Assembly: GCA_964017235.1 (NCBI GenBank)
Contig: OZ024933.1
Location: 65,392,255 to 65,456,254 of the forward strand
Source of the DNA: Sabellastarte sp. h YS-2021
Taxonomy: Eukaryota > Annelida > Polychaeta > Sabellida > Sabellidae
Reading direction: 5' to 3'
DNA length: 64,000 bases
Within the stretch, counting starts at the first letter, position 1. Every line of letters starts with the position of its first letter. Shown piece by piece: positions 9,901 to 22,560 of this stretch. The translations under genes were made by a program, and so were the position numbers. Below the pieces are notes generated by a model that was given only the letters and a program-made list of their open reading frames with translations, was not told where the DNA came from and searched no databases.

Positions 9901-12229
9901 AGATTGCCAACCTAGAACATGCTCTGACTATGCCTGTTTGGAACAGTATCTAATTGTAGATCTAAAACTTTCTCTGTCGCTAGACCCTGGAAACTTAGTT
10001 CAAAATAATCCCTACAGGATTAAATGCATACTGAGCATTATATTTAACCATTAATTATCTGCATGATCCAGTATCTTGCCTGCAATTAGGGTGAAAGGCT
10101 TTAAACTCTCAACAGTATTAGCACATGGTGACCAGCCGCCAATTAAGAGTAGATACAGCTGGCTATGAACTAATTTGGACATTTTACTGAGTAAGATACC
10201 TTATACTACCGACATAACCACATATTGTAAGAATTTCTGGTAATGAGATTAAGGGTCAGATAAACATTAATTAAGGATTGGTGTCAAGTCCCTGTGTGTG
10301 CATTATGATATTAAACTCATTTACAAGCACGGTATATTTATTGTTGCACTAAATGGCATTACTGCTACATTTAAAGATGCATATCTGATGTCAAATATGT
10401 CAAATCTAACTGCTGCGAGTTTTCAAAATGATTAAAAGAGAACAGGTTGTTTTCAAAGAAGTTGACCCCAGCACGTTAAAGCAATCTAGTACTTTTTCCA
10501 GGCACTTAAAAATATTTCAAATTCATTTGGATTTTGGGATTATTTCTTTTATTTCTGTAAATATAAACTAAATTTGTTAAAACGACAACAATAAAATAGT
10601 TAAAACATGTTTTGCATTAGAAAAGCTAATCATATCACATGCCAGGAAACCCAAGTAAAGAGGAGGACATCCTATATTGATATACAAGTTATTGCTTGCT
10701 GAAATAGAAGAGCAAGAATGTTGTAAAATCATTCATTTGTTTGTCTGTTTGGTTGTAAATTATCCGGATCTTGAGACACACCAGAATTTTTAGGGATTTT
10801 GTTTTCAACAATATCTGCTCTACAACTTAAGAACTATAAATGATTTTTGGGGGCCTTATCACAAGCTGATGTCTACCCCTGGGTTAGTCCTCTCCAAATA
10901 TAATCTAGCTCTATATTGGGACTCCATGATTTTGCGGGATTTTTTAACCAATATCTGGTTCTGGAATTCTGGGCGAGGATTTGTGCTCCCCGATTCACTG
11001 CCTGTTTTTCGTGTTTGACTTCATTGGACATGTTTTGGAAATCTGAAACATTGTTATTCAATAAGTTTTTTCTTCGCCATTTTACCATGATTATTACAGT
11101 TTTCTTTCAATTGAATTTTCTCCCATTCCAATTTCAGGTAAAACACCTGTCCCAAATTGAGCCAAAGGAGATCTGTCTTACCTTTTCAGATGATGGATAG
11201 GGATATTCTTTAGTTTCACAATAGGCTTTAAATATCTGCTAAAATATGTATTAATTTATTAATTGAGTTTGGAAAGTAATACGAAAGTACCTAGGAAAAT
11301 GTTAATAGGTGTAAATGTATAAAGTTACATTTTAGTTAGATACTGGTGGAGTTTATGTGACATTAATTGAAAATTCACAGCAATAATTCGCCAAAAGCCA
11401 TTGCCCTAAAGATTACCAGGCTAATTCTCTGAATACAAGGACAGAAAGGAGGCTACAAATCTTACTGTCAAAGCTGGAATAATCAACAGAGAGAAAGCTA
11501 CAAATCCATCAGCTGCTGTAGATAACACTTTTATTTAACCTTCCAAGGATACTTAGGGAACAGAACAGCAGCTTCTTAAGACTTGAAACATTTGTAATTT
11601 AGTACATTAATATTTTAGCATAAATGTAATGGACCCAACCCTGGCACAACTATTAAAACAAACAAAATTCAGTTAATTGCAGTGTAAATAAGAAAAAAAC
11701 GTCCATATGTTATCCAACATCTTTTTAAAAGATATAAAGAAGAATTAGTCCCAGACAGGATTGTAATTCTTATAAATTGGATGAAGAAGACTATCATTAA
11801 TCTTTTTGTATACCAAGCCGCAATATGGCTCACTTTGCTTATATTTGGATACAAGGCTTAACTGGGATGAAAATAGACTTCCTGTAAAGCTGAGTCCCTG
11901 GGGAGACTGATTCAGGTAATCCTTAGCTAGGTCTTAAGCACATTACTTTTATTCAAAGTTGCCCTTTTAAAAGTCAATTTTAAGTCAACATTGAAAAGTG
12001 TGACATTTGCATAACACTTGTTGACAGAGAGAGAGCAAGAGAGGGCAACCAAACCAAAATGTTAGACCCCACTGAATCATTTAGAAATTAATAGTAGATT
12101 TGAAATGAACTAAACTGTCTTCAAACTTCCCACAAAGTGGTTATTCTAGATATTTTGAACCTTTTTCTTAAAACTCGACACAATGTGTAGAAATCAAGAG
12201 GATGGTGTGATGCTTGAGGTCCTACACTT
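9901..12229. other. Unassigned DNA, no gene seen
   Basis: No frame with protein-like composition, no splice-bounded exon and no recognised repeat family were found here. Confidence 0.4.
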
Positions 12230-13410
12230 ATGCCTCATCAACACATGTCTTCAAAGCATTTGGTCTCAACTTCACATTTAAATATTCCAATGATTTGGAA
12301 TGATCTGCCTGATGATGTATGTTCAGTCATTTCTGTCTCCGCAGGGGTGTAGGCAGCAATTTTTGGTTGGGGGGGCGAGGAACTAGATTGCACCGACTCG
12401 ACTCAGCACCAACAATTTTGGTTAATTTTACAGAATGTATTGCATGTAGGTAAAATACAAATTCAAATGGTGCAATTAAAATATTTTTAAGTTCCTTTAC
12501 CAAAGGAAATCTTTGGGATGACAGTGTGACTGACATTAATCCAGTTTCCCAAACCTTGTACAAGTATAGAAATACATATAGTCACCTCTGCATTTGAAAG
12601 GTATTTCTAATAGCTTGACTACATGTTTCCAGAACCTGTGACCTTTCCTTCAAGTGCTGAGGTGATACAAGATCTATTTTTAGCAAGGTTAATCCCCAAA
12701 TTGATGCGGGGTGTATAATCATTGGACTGGCTAAGTCCAATAAACACACAGTGAAGAAAGAAGAGTTTTCTGGGAAAAATCTTAACAGCTGACAAATTGC
12801 TGTGCTTGATCTGTGTGAATTTGAAACTACATGTCTAAGTTCTAACTAATTAGCAACACGGTAAATTAAATGTAGAAGATTACTATAGGTATGATTTTGG
12901 TCTGCATAAGTGAAACGTTTCACAGAATTTTACAAATCCAATGACAGGTTAACTGAAAATGTTCCTTTTACAAATCATAAAATAAATATTTTATAGTTCA
13001 AAAGGTAGCTTACACAATGGTGCATATGAGCAGTGAACAAGGCAAAAGTGTAATTTGACCACATATTATTGAGTTACCTGTAAAAATTTACATAAACTTC
13101 AAAATTGGAGTTTAGTTCTATTGCAAAAAGTTGGGGGCGAAAAGCTATCCCCGCCCCCAAACTTTATGGTTGGGGGGGACAGCCGCTCCCGCTGCCCCCC
13201 CAGTTCCTACGCCTATGTCTCCCGATTCAGAAAGAAAATGAAAACTTATCTTTTTGCAAAAACTGATCCATCCTAGTTTTTTTTTCTCTCTCTCTTTTGT
13301 TTTGTTTCTCCTTTGGGTTTTTATATGGTCCTGACCCCTACTATGTCTCTGGTCGACTGATTATGGATCTTTACCTTTTGGTGTGTGCTATAAAGGTACA
13401 ATTACAATTA
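12230..13410 (+). pseudogene. Non-LTR ORF2 C-terminal relic split by a hAT-like insertion
   Basis: Before the insertion the plus strand reads WNDLPDDVCSVIS and just after it FRKKMKTYLF, in the order and spacing of the LWNSFPFHVRN ... FRKHLKTHLF end of the CR1/L2-type copy near 62.9 kb. The 3' part continues through a T-rich stretch to about 13410. The insertion occupies 12342-13215. Confidence 0.5.
12342..13215. mobile_element. Non-autonomous hAT-like DNA transposon
   Basis: The left end CAGGGGTGTAGG and the right end (inverted TAGGCGTAGG) are short inverted termini, each followed by a G-rich or C-rich run near the end. The flanks TGTCTCCG (12334-12341) and TGTCTCCC (13216-13223) are an 8-bp target duplication with one mismatch, as expected of hAT elements. 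The interrupted non-LTR relic reads on across the empty site. No transposase frame is present. Confidence 0.65.
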
Positions 13411-15785
13411 GAACTATTGGTTAAAAACTTCATTATTCATGTACAATAGGGTTTTTACATTTCTCTGTACAAACATATCATATTATAAATTGCCCCCAAT
13501 TAAACATTGAACACATCCAGTGTGGTACACAAGCACAAATTTTACTGTTTAAACTTGTGACGTCTTTACTTTAATGATATGCTACATTGCTCTGATTTAG
13601 TTTGGGGGTAACAGAAAGTTTCACTCTGTAATTAAAACACATGGAGAATATAGCTGATTCACAGTCCTGACCATAGTGGCTATTGAACACATGAAATGTA
13701 TTTACAAAGACTTTGCATGGATGATTCATTTGTACATAAATGTTACACTGCTAAAAATGGGCTGCAGTAATGCTGGAATAGAAAACGGATTTTAATGTTC
13801 AAACGTTTCTCACTCTTTTCAAATATCACAACCTTCCAAGTTGACCTTGACTTATGTATAATCTATGAGTCTTATTTTAACCTGTGGAGACCCCTAAATT
13901 CCCGGTGGTTCCCTGACTTCTTTTATTTGCTGTTCATTTTCGTTGGCCTTTCATGAAGTGCTTCTATACAGCTTAGGGGGCTTAATGAGGGGAGATCTCC
14001 ACCAAGACTCACCAGCTGATACTGGACTGGGATGGTGACTACTATACAACACAAATACCCTATTTCGTCACAAGACTTCCTAATCCCGAAAACAATCAAA
14101 ATGTTATTGTCCTAATTTCCTGCCCAACAGTCAACCGTTTACAATTAATGATGAAATATCTAAACATTTCTAGTTTTGTAAAGTTAAATTTGTTCTTAAA
14201 ATGTTCAAGTTGAAAGAAATCTATATAGTGAAGAAATGGGTGATCTTCTAAACGTAGGAGTTGACTGCAGGGGGAAAGGTATAGGGTAAGCATTTACAAG
14301 ATCATCCATCAGAGGACGCTGACAGGGCTTGAGTGTTAAAGACTAAAACTTCACAACATCGGGCAAAAGCATGAGGTCTTCTTAGTGTCCATTGCTGGGA
14401 ATTTTCTGTTTTAGTATATTCACCATGTTGATAGCTCTCTAGAAAATCTTAAAACGTATGTGCACAAAGGTTAAACCCTTCCAATACTGAAGCCAAGTTT
14501 AAATTAAGTTGGAAAGCAGAAAAGTCTAGATTTCAAATATTTATCCATGCAGCCTGAGGGGAATTTCAATCCTCATGTTTCACCCACGCAAGCTCTTTTT
14601 AAAACTCCGCCAATAATCACACAATAAGAAATTGCAATTTTATCAAAATTATTGTGAAAGGTGGTGGTTTTGTTACTGAATAGATTTTGCAAGAAAACAA
14701 CATTAACCCATTTCTCCCAATGGGAGTATCTAAATGAAAAATTCATAAGAACTAAGTAGAATATATTGCATAATAGGAGTAATAAAACACTGCCACCCAA
14801 TGCAACAGAAAATGGTTTCCATTGTACTAAAATTCCCCCCCCCACACATTAGACACACTGCTAAGTCCTGTGTAAAAGAAGGACCCTCAAATCCGTCTCA
14901 TAATTCTTTAGGAGAAATATCTTGCCTGTATGACATATATATCCCTCCGGAACAAAAGACTAAACTTTCTTGGGTTTGAAACTAGGCCAGTATATGTTAG
15001 AGTAGGTGCACATTACAGGGGGTTTAGAGGGCATCTGGGAGACACAAAATTGACATTAGTTTGCTTTCTTGCTGAGAAATAGGATATTTCAGTGCCACAT
15101 GGGTCAACGTACACCATTTGACATTAAACCCCAGCCGAAATGTATTGCTACATAAATCAGAAATGAGGAAAAACTCTGAAAGACAATACATCTGATAATG
15201 AAGAAATTGTGTTTTTGTCAGCGTTATGTTCACTTATTCCAGTAGTATTGGTCCATAACATAACTCTAAATAAAAGCAAGTACACAAAGGTGAAAACTTG
15301 GACCCCAAAAGAACAAAATTGAATACATTTACTTATTTTATGCATTGAATATTTTGAACAAATAATACAGAAGTAATATGAAATGCTATCTTACCATTAT
15401 GATTTTCTTTACTCAAAAGTCTGATAGCATTTTATCACACGAACATGTTATCAGTTTTAATATGATTTCCAAACTGAGATGACCAGATGGTCACACAGAC
15501 ATGTTGATGTTTGACTTTAAAGCAAACTTTTGACAATGACTTATTAAATAATAAGATAAAAATTCTTTTCAATGATTGAACTCGGTCAGACTGTTTATAG
15601 GAATTTATTAGCTGCACTCTCAGGTTCTGAGGTGTATAAAGTAATAATAAACATTGTTGAGAATCACGAAGTGGTTGGAGACACAGTGCAATTTTGATTT
15701 AAATTAATTATACAATCCTAAACTCATTTTACTGATCCAAATTAACAACCAAAATAGAAGTTGTTATACAGTTTTAAATAACTTT
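13411..15785. other. Unassigned DNA, no gene seen
   Basis: Only short frames of non-protein composition are present. A C-run occurs at about 14836-14844. Nothing else was recognised. Confidence 0.4.
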
Positions 15786-15814
15786 GTTATTCAACAAAAT
15801 TAGCTATGAATTAC

Positions 15815-15860
15815 TCAGTCAATCAATCAATCAAACAACCAATCAATCAACCAATCAGTT
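15815..15860. repeat. CAAT-type simple repeat
   Basis: Repeated CAAT/CAAC tetranucleotides (TCAATCAATCAATCAAAC and so on). Confidence 0.8.
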
Positions 15861-15862
15861 AC

Positions 15863-16041
15863 CTGCAGAAGGCACTCCTTTTCCCTGGTTTAACCCTCCT
15901 CACACCATGTACACTGAGAGAACTCTCCACTTCAGCCCATACCGATGTGGTCTCCCTGCGGGATATCCTCTTTTTGCGAGACTTGGTGTTCTTGTTACAT
16001 GTATACTGACGGCAATGACCAGAGTCCAGAGCTTCCTCCAT
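15863..16041 (-). CDS. Possible first coding exon of an unrecognised gene
   Basis: A minus-strand frame runs from ATG 16041 for 59 codons to a donor-like TGCAG/GTAACT at 15863. The predicted peptide is basic and polar (for example HCRQYTCNKNTKSRKKRISR) and does not look like a translated repeat. Its base composition is clearly more GC-rich than the surroundings. I do not recognise the family and could not find the next exon downstream, so this remains a candidate. It could also be a relic of an unknown element. Confidence 0.3.
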
Positions 16042-16079
16042 GTTCACAGCAAGCAGTTGGTGTAATCACAGGATAAACA

Positions 16080-16760
16080 GCAGTCTTAATATGCAGCTCT
16101 CAGAGATTATGTGTATTTACAGTATGCACCACTTAGAAGTGTACTGCTTCAATTAAAAACCAAACTAAATTTGACTGAAAAGCTTCAACTTTGGAAGATT
16201 CTAGAAGCCAAGTTCTCACAGTGTAAACAGTCTGTTTAAAAATTAGGTTCCCAAGGTATGGAACACTGCAGATGAAATAAACAGCACTTAGAAGCTAAAT
16301 TCTCACAGTATATAGCACCTACAAGTCAAGTCCTCACACGGTGAAAAGCACTTAAAAGTCAAATTCTATACAGTAATTTTAGAAGTCCTCACAGTATACA
16401 GCACTTAGAGGTCAAACTGTCATAGTGTACAGCATCTAGAAGTCCAGTCCTCACAGTATAGAACACTTACAAGTTACATTCTCACAGTATGCGACACATA
16501 AAAGTCAAGTCCTTACAATATATATATATATATCACTTATACGGCAAGCAATCAGTAGATACAACAATGAAAACCCAAGTCCTCACAGTATACATGAACT
16601 TAGAAGTCAGGTCTTTGCAGTCCACAGCCAAGCTCTCACAAAACAAATCAATTAGAAGTCAAGGTCACACAATATATAACAGTTAGAAGTCAATTCCTCC
16701 TAGTATACAGCATTTACAAGGCAAGTCCTCAGAGTATACAACACTCTACACACAAGTGAT
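16080..16760. repeat. Degenerate 30-40 bp tandem repeat
   Basis: The phrase CACTTAGAAGTCAAGTCCTC, then ACAGTATACAG, recurs about 17 times with substitutions and length changes. It has no coding potential. Confidence 0.75.
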
Positions 16761-18189
16761 CGTGGGGAACAACAATTACAAGTGGACTCTATATTACTGC
16801 ACTCAGGAATCAAGTCACAATGTGGAATACTTAAAAAATAAATGAACCGATTAAACAGCAGATAACATGTTATCTGTTACAACTCAGAAAGCTTGGACAA
16901 GTATAACACCTCCGAGTGTCTTGGAAGTAAGTTACTCTACGCTTACTAATTCCAACTTTTTCTGAAATTTTAACATCCTAATTCACATTTCTTTCCAAAC
17001 AAAATAAATAAATAAAATCACACAATTGAGACTTGTTGTATGACAAAGCAATTCTCAATACAAAGGGTATCCCAAATGTTGAAAGTTTAATGTTTGTTCA
17101 TAAGCCTTACAAACTCACAGTTAAGTTACTCAAGTGAGTTGCTTTAAAACTGATCCTGTAACTGTCCAATATTGAGACTTCCATATGTACTGCTATGCCT
17201 CCAAGTTATTCATTCCAAAATTAGGAGAAACATACGGTCTCCAATTGTCATTTAAAATATTTTGCTTCCTGGTTGTTTGTATTGCACTTTTAACAAGACC
17301 GTACCAGAGTGACACACATCAGAATTTGAAAAGCAATTATTCCCAAGTTCCCATGACTTATCCAACATACTATATACGTTCATCAGTGATAAGTATCCTT
17401 TGTATTTTGTGTCAACCCACTGTGAGACATGAGATTCTAGATCCAGAGATGTGTGACAGGACTCTGTGCTGCCCTGGCTAAAACTCTGTGACAAACTACT
17501 ACACTAGCTGAGTGGAATATGAAGCCCCCTTTCTCCACACAGAGAGCTCTTATAACATTAAGTAGGTGTGAGGAGAATTGAGACCTAATGAATCAACTAA
17601 CCCTGGCTATGCAAAAAGACTAGCCGGACTGCTGTGGTGGCATATACTGTTTCCTTGGTTAATTAGGCACAAGTTCAATGAAAACACTGCAGATACATTT
17701 AAATGCTATGGGTACATTAGGTTGGGGTTTCTTCTGTGAAAAGAATGCACTGATACAAAGCAAGTTCATAAATTTTCATACAAAAACTTAACACCAAAGA
17801 ACTTTTTTAAGCGGTGTACCATTTTATCAACGTTTGGCTCCGACTCTTACTTATATTGGAGTCAGAACCAAAATATTTGAAAGCATGTATTAGAAAGTAA
17901 AATCGGGAATGTCTGCAGACGTCTGGAGAATATCAAAGGTGACTCCCAAAGTTAAAATCTTCTGGTTTAACTGATCTTGATGACGGGTAAAATGTAAAAT
18001 CGTAGAGGTCAGATAGCACTCAAATCATATCCGACACTAACTAAGAGTAATCGTATCACTGCTACACTTAATTTGATTGAAAATGTATAGGTTGGTGACT
18101 TTCTGCTCCCCCCACCTGTGATCAAAAATGATCAACTGGAGGCGAAAATTTTACCATCTATCATTTTATCCCCAGACAAAATGTGGGGA
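16761..18189. other. Unassigned DNA, no confident gene
   Basis: A minus-strand frame at 17494-17252 is Ser-rich but lacks a convincing splice site. Nothing else was recognised. Confidence 0.4.
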
Positions 18190-19165
18190 TACTTAGGTTT
18201 TTCAAATCTGGTATGTGGGTATATATGGGTTAGACCTAGAAGCATTTTGTTTTGAGACCTAAGTCTTCCACTAGATCAATGGCGGTCTTCTAAAGGTCAC
18301 ATTTTTGGTATATCTTTACATTTTGACCTTGGCTCTCAACTCTGGGGTTGTTGGTTCGAATCTAGTTTGTTGTATTCGCTAAGGACTGGTCTTTCATAAA
18401 CAATAACCTAAAAATACTTTATGAAGACCTTTCAAATTTGGTATGTGGGTAGATATAGGTATGCTCTCAAAATAGATTATTTTGTGGTATTGGCAGACCA
18501 CCGGAAGACCAATTGTGGCCTTCTAAAGGTCAAATTTGGGGTATTGCTCTCATTTGGCTCTAGTTCACACATATAAAAGGACAAAACATCCTGTGGCTGA
18601 AGTATATCATGCACATATATGTCCCATGTATGCATGCACTCGTTTTGTGGCCTCCGGCTTCCATCAGAACACCAATGGCAGCCTACCAAAGATCAAATTT
18701 GGAGGATGCCTTCACATTTTGACCTACTACTCACATACAGAAGGACAGATCATCCTATGGCTAATGTATAGAATATATATATATGTCCCCTGTATACATG
18801 CGTTTGTTTTGTGGCCTGGATCTACTGGGAGACCATTGATGTCCTTGTAAAGGTCAAATTGTGTCACATTTTGGCCTAGGAATCACATACAGAAGGAAAG
18901 GTCTTCCCATGAATAATGTATATAATACATATGTATGCCCCCCATAAGCATATACAAATTTAACCTTCAACCTCTTTCTTCAAGGTCATGACTGGCATTC
19001 AAACATCAGCCTGTCAGCCTTTTTTGATTTCCTTTCATTTGCAATAATGTAAAATATTTTACATATACCTTTGAAATTTGTTATGTGGGTGTGTTTGGGT
19101 AAGGCCTAAGCCTATTGCTTAGTAGGCTTGGTCTTCCATTCCAAGACCAATGGCATCCTTGGTAT
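18190..19165 (+). repeat. Imperfect tandem repeat, units about 165-230 bp
   Basis: Blocks such as TTTCAAATTTGGTATGTGGG, then AGACCAATGGC, CTTCTAAAGGTCAAATTT and ATACAGAAGGACA recur in order about five times, with deletions in some units. Confidence 0.7.
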
Positions 19166-19403
19166 ACAGTGTACTGTGTGTTATTCACACTGGCTTTACT
19201 ACCAGCCTTATTAGATTCAGTTATAAAGTTAAATGTTAATACTTTTAACATGCAAAACATAATAGGTTATCAGAAGAGATATATAAAAAAGAATTCAATA
19301 ATAAAGGCTACAATTTTTTAAAGAACAATACATTCATACTGTTTTCACTGCAGTAGGAAATGACAAGCTCAGGGCACAGTGTTTATGCCTCACGAATGGT
19401 GGA

Positions 19404-20042
19404 CAAGGGTGTAGGACATTTCGTACCTGGATATTTCGTACCAGGACAATTTGTACCCGGGCGTTTCATACCCTGCCTAGGACATTTCATACCAAACATT
19501 TAAAAATTAATGAATTGTATTGATATTGGGAAGCACTTTCTTGAAATTTGAACTTTGTAGCTTTAATCTTAAGGTCACTTTAAAGTCTCTAAAATGCCCA
19601 CAGAGACCCAATTTATGGATTTTTTGCAACTTTTAACCTGGTTATAAATTAATAACACAAAATTAAATCATCTTAGTATTGATATTTTTGCCTCTAGAAT
19701 AACTACTTTTACAGTAACTACCTTATATGTCTAGGGTATGTTTCATGGTACATATATTAAATATTGAGGTAAAATTATAGACGACACATCAATTCACACC
19801 CCACAAAACACCATACAAAATTCTTAAAAAGACACAAAAAAGGTTACAATACAGAGTTTTGAACAAAATATGTTATTTTACCTTCATTACATGTAGCATT
19901 TGTTAGAGCATGCAAAAAATTGTAATATTTAAAGATTGGGTGTGAAATGTCCTGGGCTGGGTACGAAATGTTTGGGTACGAATTGTCCTGGTATGACCTG
20001 TCCTGGTACAAAATGTCCAGGTACAAAATGTCCATACCCTGG
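19404..20042. mobile_element. Foldback element with tandemly repeated inverted ends
   Basis: The left arm (about 19404-19495) is built from five to six copies of a 15-16 bp unit of the type GGACATTTCGTACCTG. The right arm (about 19940-20042) is its inverted counterpart (GTACGAAATGTTTGGGTACG and so on). The interior of about 440 bp is AT-rich and non-coding. This is the build of Foldback-type elements or long-armed MITEs. No clear target duplication is visible. The degenerate unit GGACAATACCC(T/C) continues to about 20080. Confidence 0.6.
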
Positions 20043-20394
20043 TGGACAATACCCTGGAGGACAATACCCCAGAGGATAATTCAAATTTGCTCAAATAATT
20101 GTCTCTTAAATCTAGATTAAACGAAAGGGGATTTAATAGAAACTTTGATATTCAGTGCTCGGGGATTTTCTAAACTTTCTATCATGTTTTACAACCAAAC
20201 TTCATAACAAAGAACAAATATAGTGCTTTCATTTGATATAAATTTTTGTTTACATGATTTAAATGTGTAATTAATTGTTTAACAAAGAATAACTAAAGAG
20301 TTCTTTTAACATATTTTATCTTGTGATAATTTCTCTAGAATTATAACTGTTCATATGTTGCCAGTTTGCAACTTTTCATGTTAAATGGGATAAC

Positions 20395-21925
20395 ATTTTT
20401 TCGGCTAGCTTTCATGTGAGCAATGGTGCAAGACAAGGTGCATGAATTCTGTCACCCTATCTTTTTAATCTGTACATAAATGAACTATATTATAAACTCA
20501 GCAGTTGCAATGTTGGCTGTAGTTTCAATGGTGAAATGATTAATAATATTGCATATGCTGATGACATGTCTCTGCTGTCCCCGTCTCCTAAAGGCTTACA
20601 AAAGCTTATTGACATATGGAAGAGTATGGAAAAAAGTACAACATCATATTTAATCCTAAAAGAGTATGTGCATGTGTTTTACAGGAAAAATTCTGAAAAT
20701 TGATTACACGCCAACTGTTACAATAGATGGGAACATCTTACAGTTTGTACATAAAACTAAATACCTTGGTGTTATTGTAACTAGTGATTGTTCTGATAAT
20801 TCTGACATTGCGTGACAGCTCTCAGCAATATATTGTAGGAATAATATGTTTATCTGAAATTTCATGGCCTGTTCAACAGATATCAAAATCAGACTTTTCC
20901 AGTCATTTTGCTGTAACTTATACTGTGTACAGTTATGGTACAACTCAAACAAGGCAGTGGTTGCCAAAATGTGTACTGCTTATAATAAAAGCCTTCGCAG
21001 ACTCGTATTGTATAAATTAGATAGTTTTCAGTATAGTACTAGTGAAATTTTTGTACCAAGCAATGTAGATTCCCTTGATGTCCTAATCAGGAAATCCTTT
21101 CACGGATTTTATACACGCCTTTTAACATGCGATAACTGTATAACTAAATGTCTATCAGATTGCTTTCTCTTCTATGCAAGTCCTTATATGAAAAGGTACA
21201 TGGACACTGTATATAACTTTTCATAAATTAAATACCGTAAATGACCCATTTAGCGCGGAGTGCACTAAGGAAAGACCATTTTTATTCAATATTTGGTGGG
21301 AAAAAGTTCCCCTTTTAGCGCACCAATCATGAAACACTTTCTGGGATGAAATATAGGTCAATCCGGTAAGAATAACAGTGTTCTGACATTTAGAATCTAC
21401 TAAAAATATCCACTTCCTGTAAATATGGCGGTAGATATAAACAAACTCAAAATTCATGGCAAAAATGTCTATTTAATAAGTAAAAATATGTACAATATAT
21501 AAAAAATATGTGGATATTGTGCACTATCACTGACGATATTGCCGGGAAAAAGAGATAGGGTGAGGTTACAAGGATGGATGCACTAAATAGGTCATTTACG
21601 GTACTTCATAAAAACCTTTACTACTATTTCAGTTTTTACATACCTCTATTACTACATATTACTATAATTATTATTGGAGTTCAGTTTTCTCCTTGTTTAT
21701 CATATACAAGATATTATTCATATTATGAATTGTTTGATATTTTGCTATAAGTGCTTTCTGCTATTTTGTATGTTCAATTGAAACTGATTTTTTAAAGCCT
21801 TTTTATGTGTGCTTATTTGTTTTTCTCTGAAATACCTATTCTTGTTATTTATTTTACATACTTAAATTTGATGCAACATATATGGACGTCAAGTTGGCAA
21901 TAAAATCTATCTATCTATCTATGGA
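20395..21925 (+). pseudogene. Non-LTR retrotransposon RT relic with CTAT tail
   Basis: The plus strand reads a reverse transcriptase palm segment, ARQGA then ILSPYLFNLYINEL and IAYADDMSLLSPSPKGLQ (YADD at about 20551-20565). Further C-terminal blocks follow, including QLWYNSNKAVVAKM, AYNKSLRRL and NVDSLDVLIRKSFHGF (to about 21220). The 5' part is missing and stops and shifts interrupt it. The 3' end is AATAAAATCTATCTATCTAT at about 21900-21923, a short-repeat tail. A TA-flanked MITE (21235-21601) splits it. The exact clade is uncertain, since it differs from the CR1/L2-type copy at 61-63 kb. Confidence 0.65.
21235..21601. mobile_element. TA-flanked MITE inserted in the RT relic
   Basis: The inverted ends CCGTAAATGACCCATTTAGC and its near complement (CTAAATAGGTCATTTACGG) are flanked by TA on both sides, as for Tc1/mariner-type insertions. 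The 367-bp element has no coding capacity. Part of its interior (about 21371-21460, inverted) is also found at 44600-44690. Confidence 0.7.
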
Positions 21926-22560
21926 CAAGAAAAGTGCAGAGGTATGAAAGATAAAACAGTGTGGTATAGACAAGGAAATGTAAGAGGTATAAAAAGGAAG
22001 TAGTATGAAACAGATAGGAAAATGTTAGAGGCACAAAAATGAAATAATGTGTTATAGACGAGGAAAGGTTTGAGGTACAAACTATGAGACAGTGTGCAAG
22101 GAAAGGCTAGAGGTATAAAATATGAAATGGTGTTTCACAGACAAGAAATATTAGAGGAACGAAAGATGGAATACTATGTATAGTGTGAATCACACACAAG
22201 AATATGGGTTAGAAGTACAAGAAATGTAATTTTGAGTAAAAAAATCAATGGAGGTCAAAGGTACAAAAGATGAGACAGTGACTCATACACAAGACTAGCT
22301 TAATTGTACATAATGTGGTAAAGTAAGTCATAGCAAAGAAATGCTAGAGGTACAACAGATGGAATTGTGAGTCACAGGCAAGGAGAGGCTTCAGGTACAA
22401 AAGATGGAACAGCTAGTGAGCCATGGGCATGAAGGGGTTAGAGGTTCAGAAGGTCTTCATAGACAATGCAGATAAGAAGTACAAAATATAAAACAGCAGC
22501 AGATATACAAGATGAAACGTTGAGTCATAGACAAGGCTACCTTAAAGTCACATAAGATGG
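21926..22560. repeat. Degenerate tandem repeat, unit about 50-55 bp
   Basis: The phrase ATAGACAAGGAAAGG, then AGAGGTACAAAAGATG and AAACAGTG, recurs about a dozen times. It begins right after the CTAT tail. Confidence 0.65.

Noticed and set aside
17252..17494. Ser-rich 80-codon minus-strand frame
   Set aside because: No convincing acceptor, no recognisable motif and a plus-strand frame of equal length overlap it. It may be chance.
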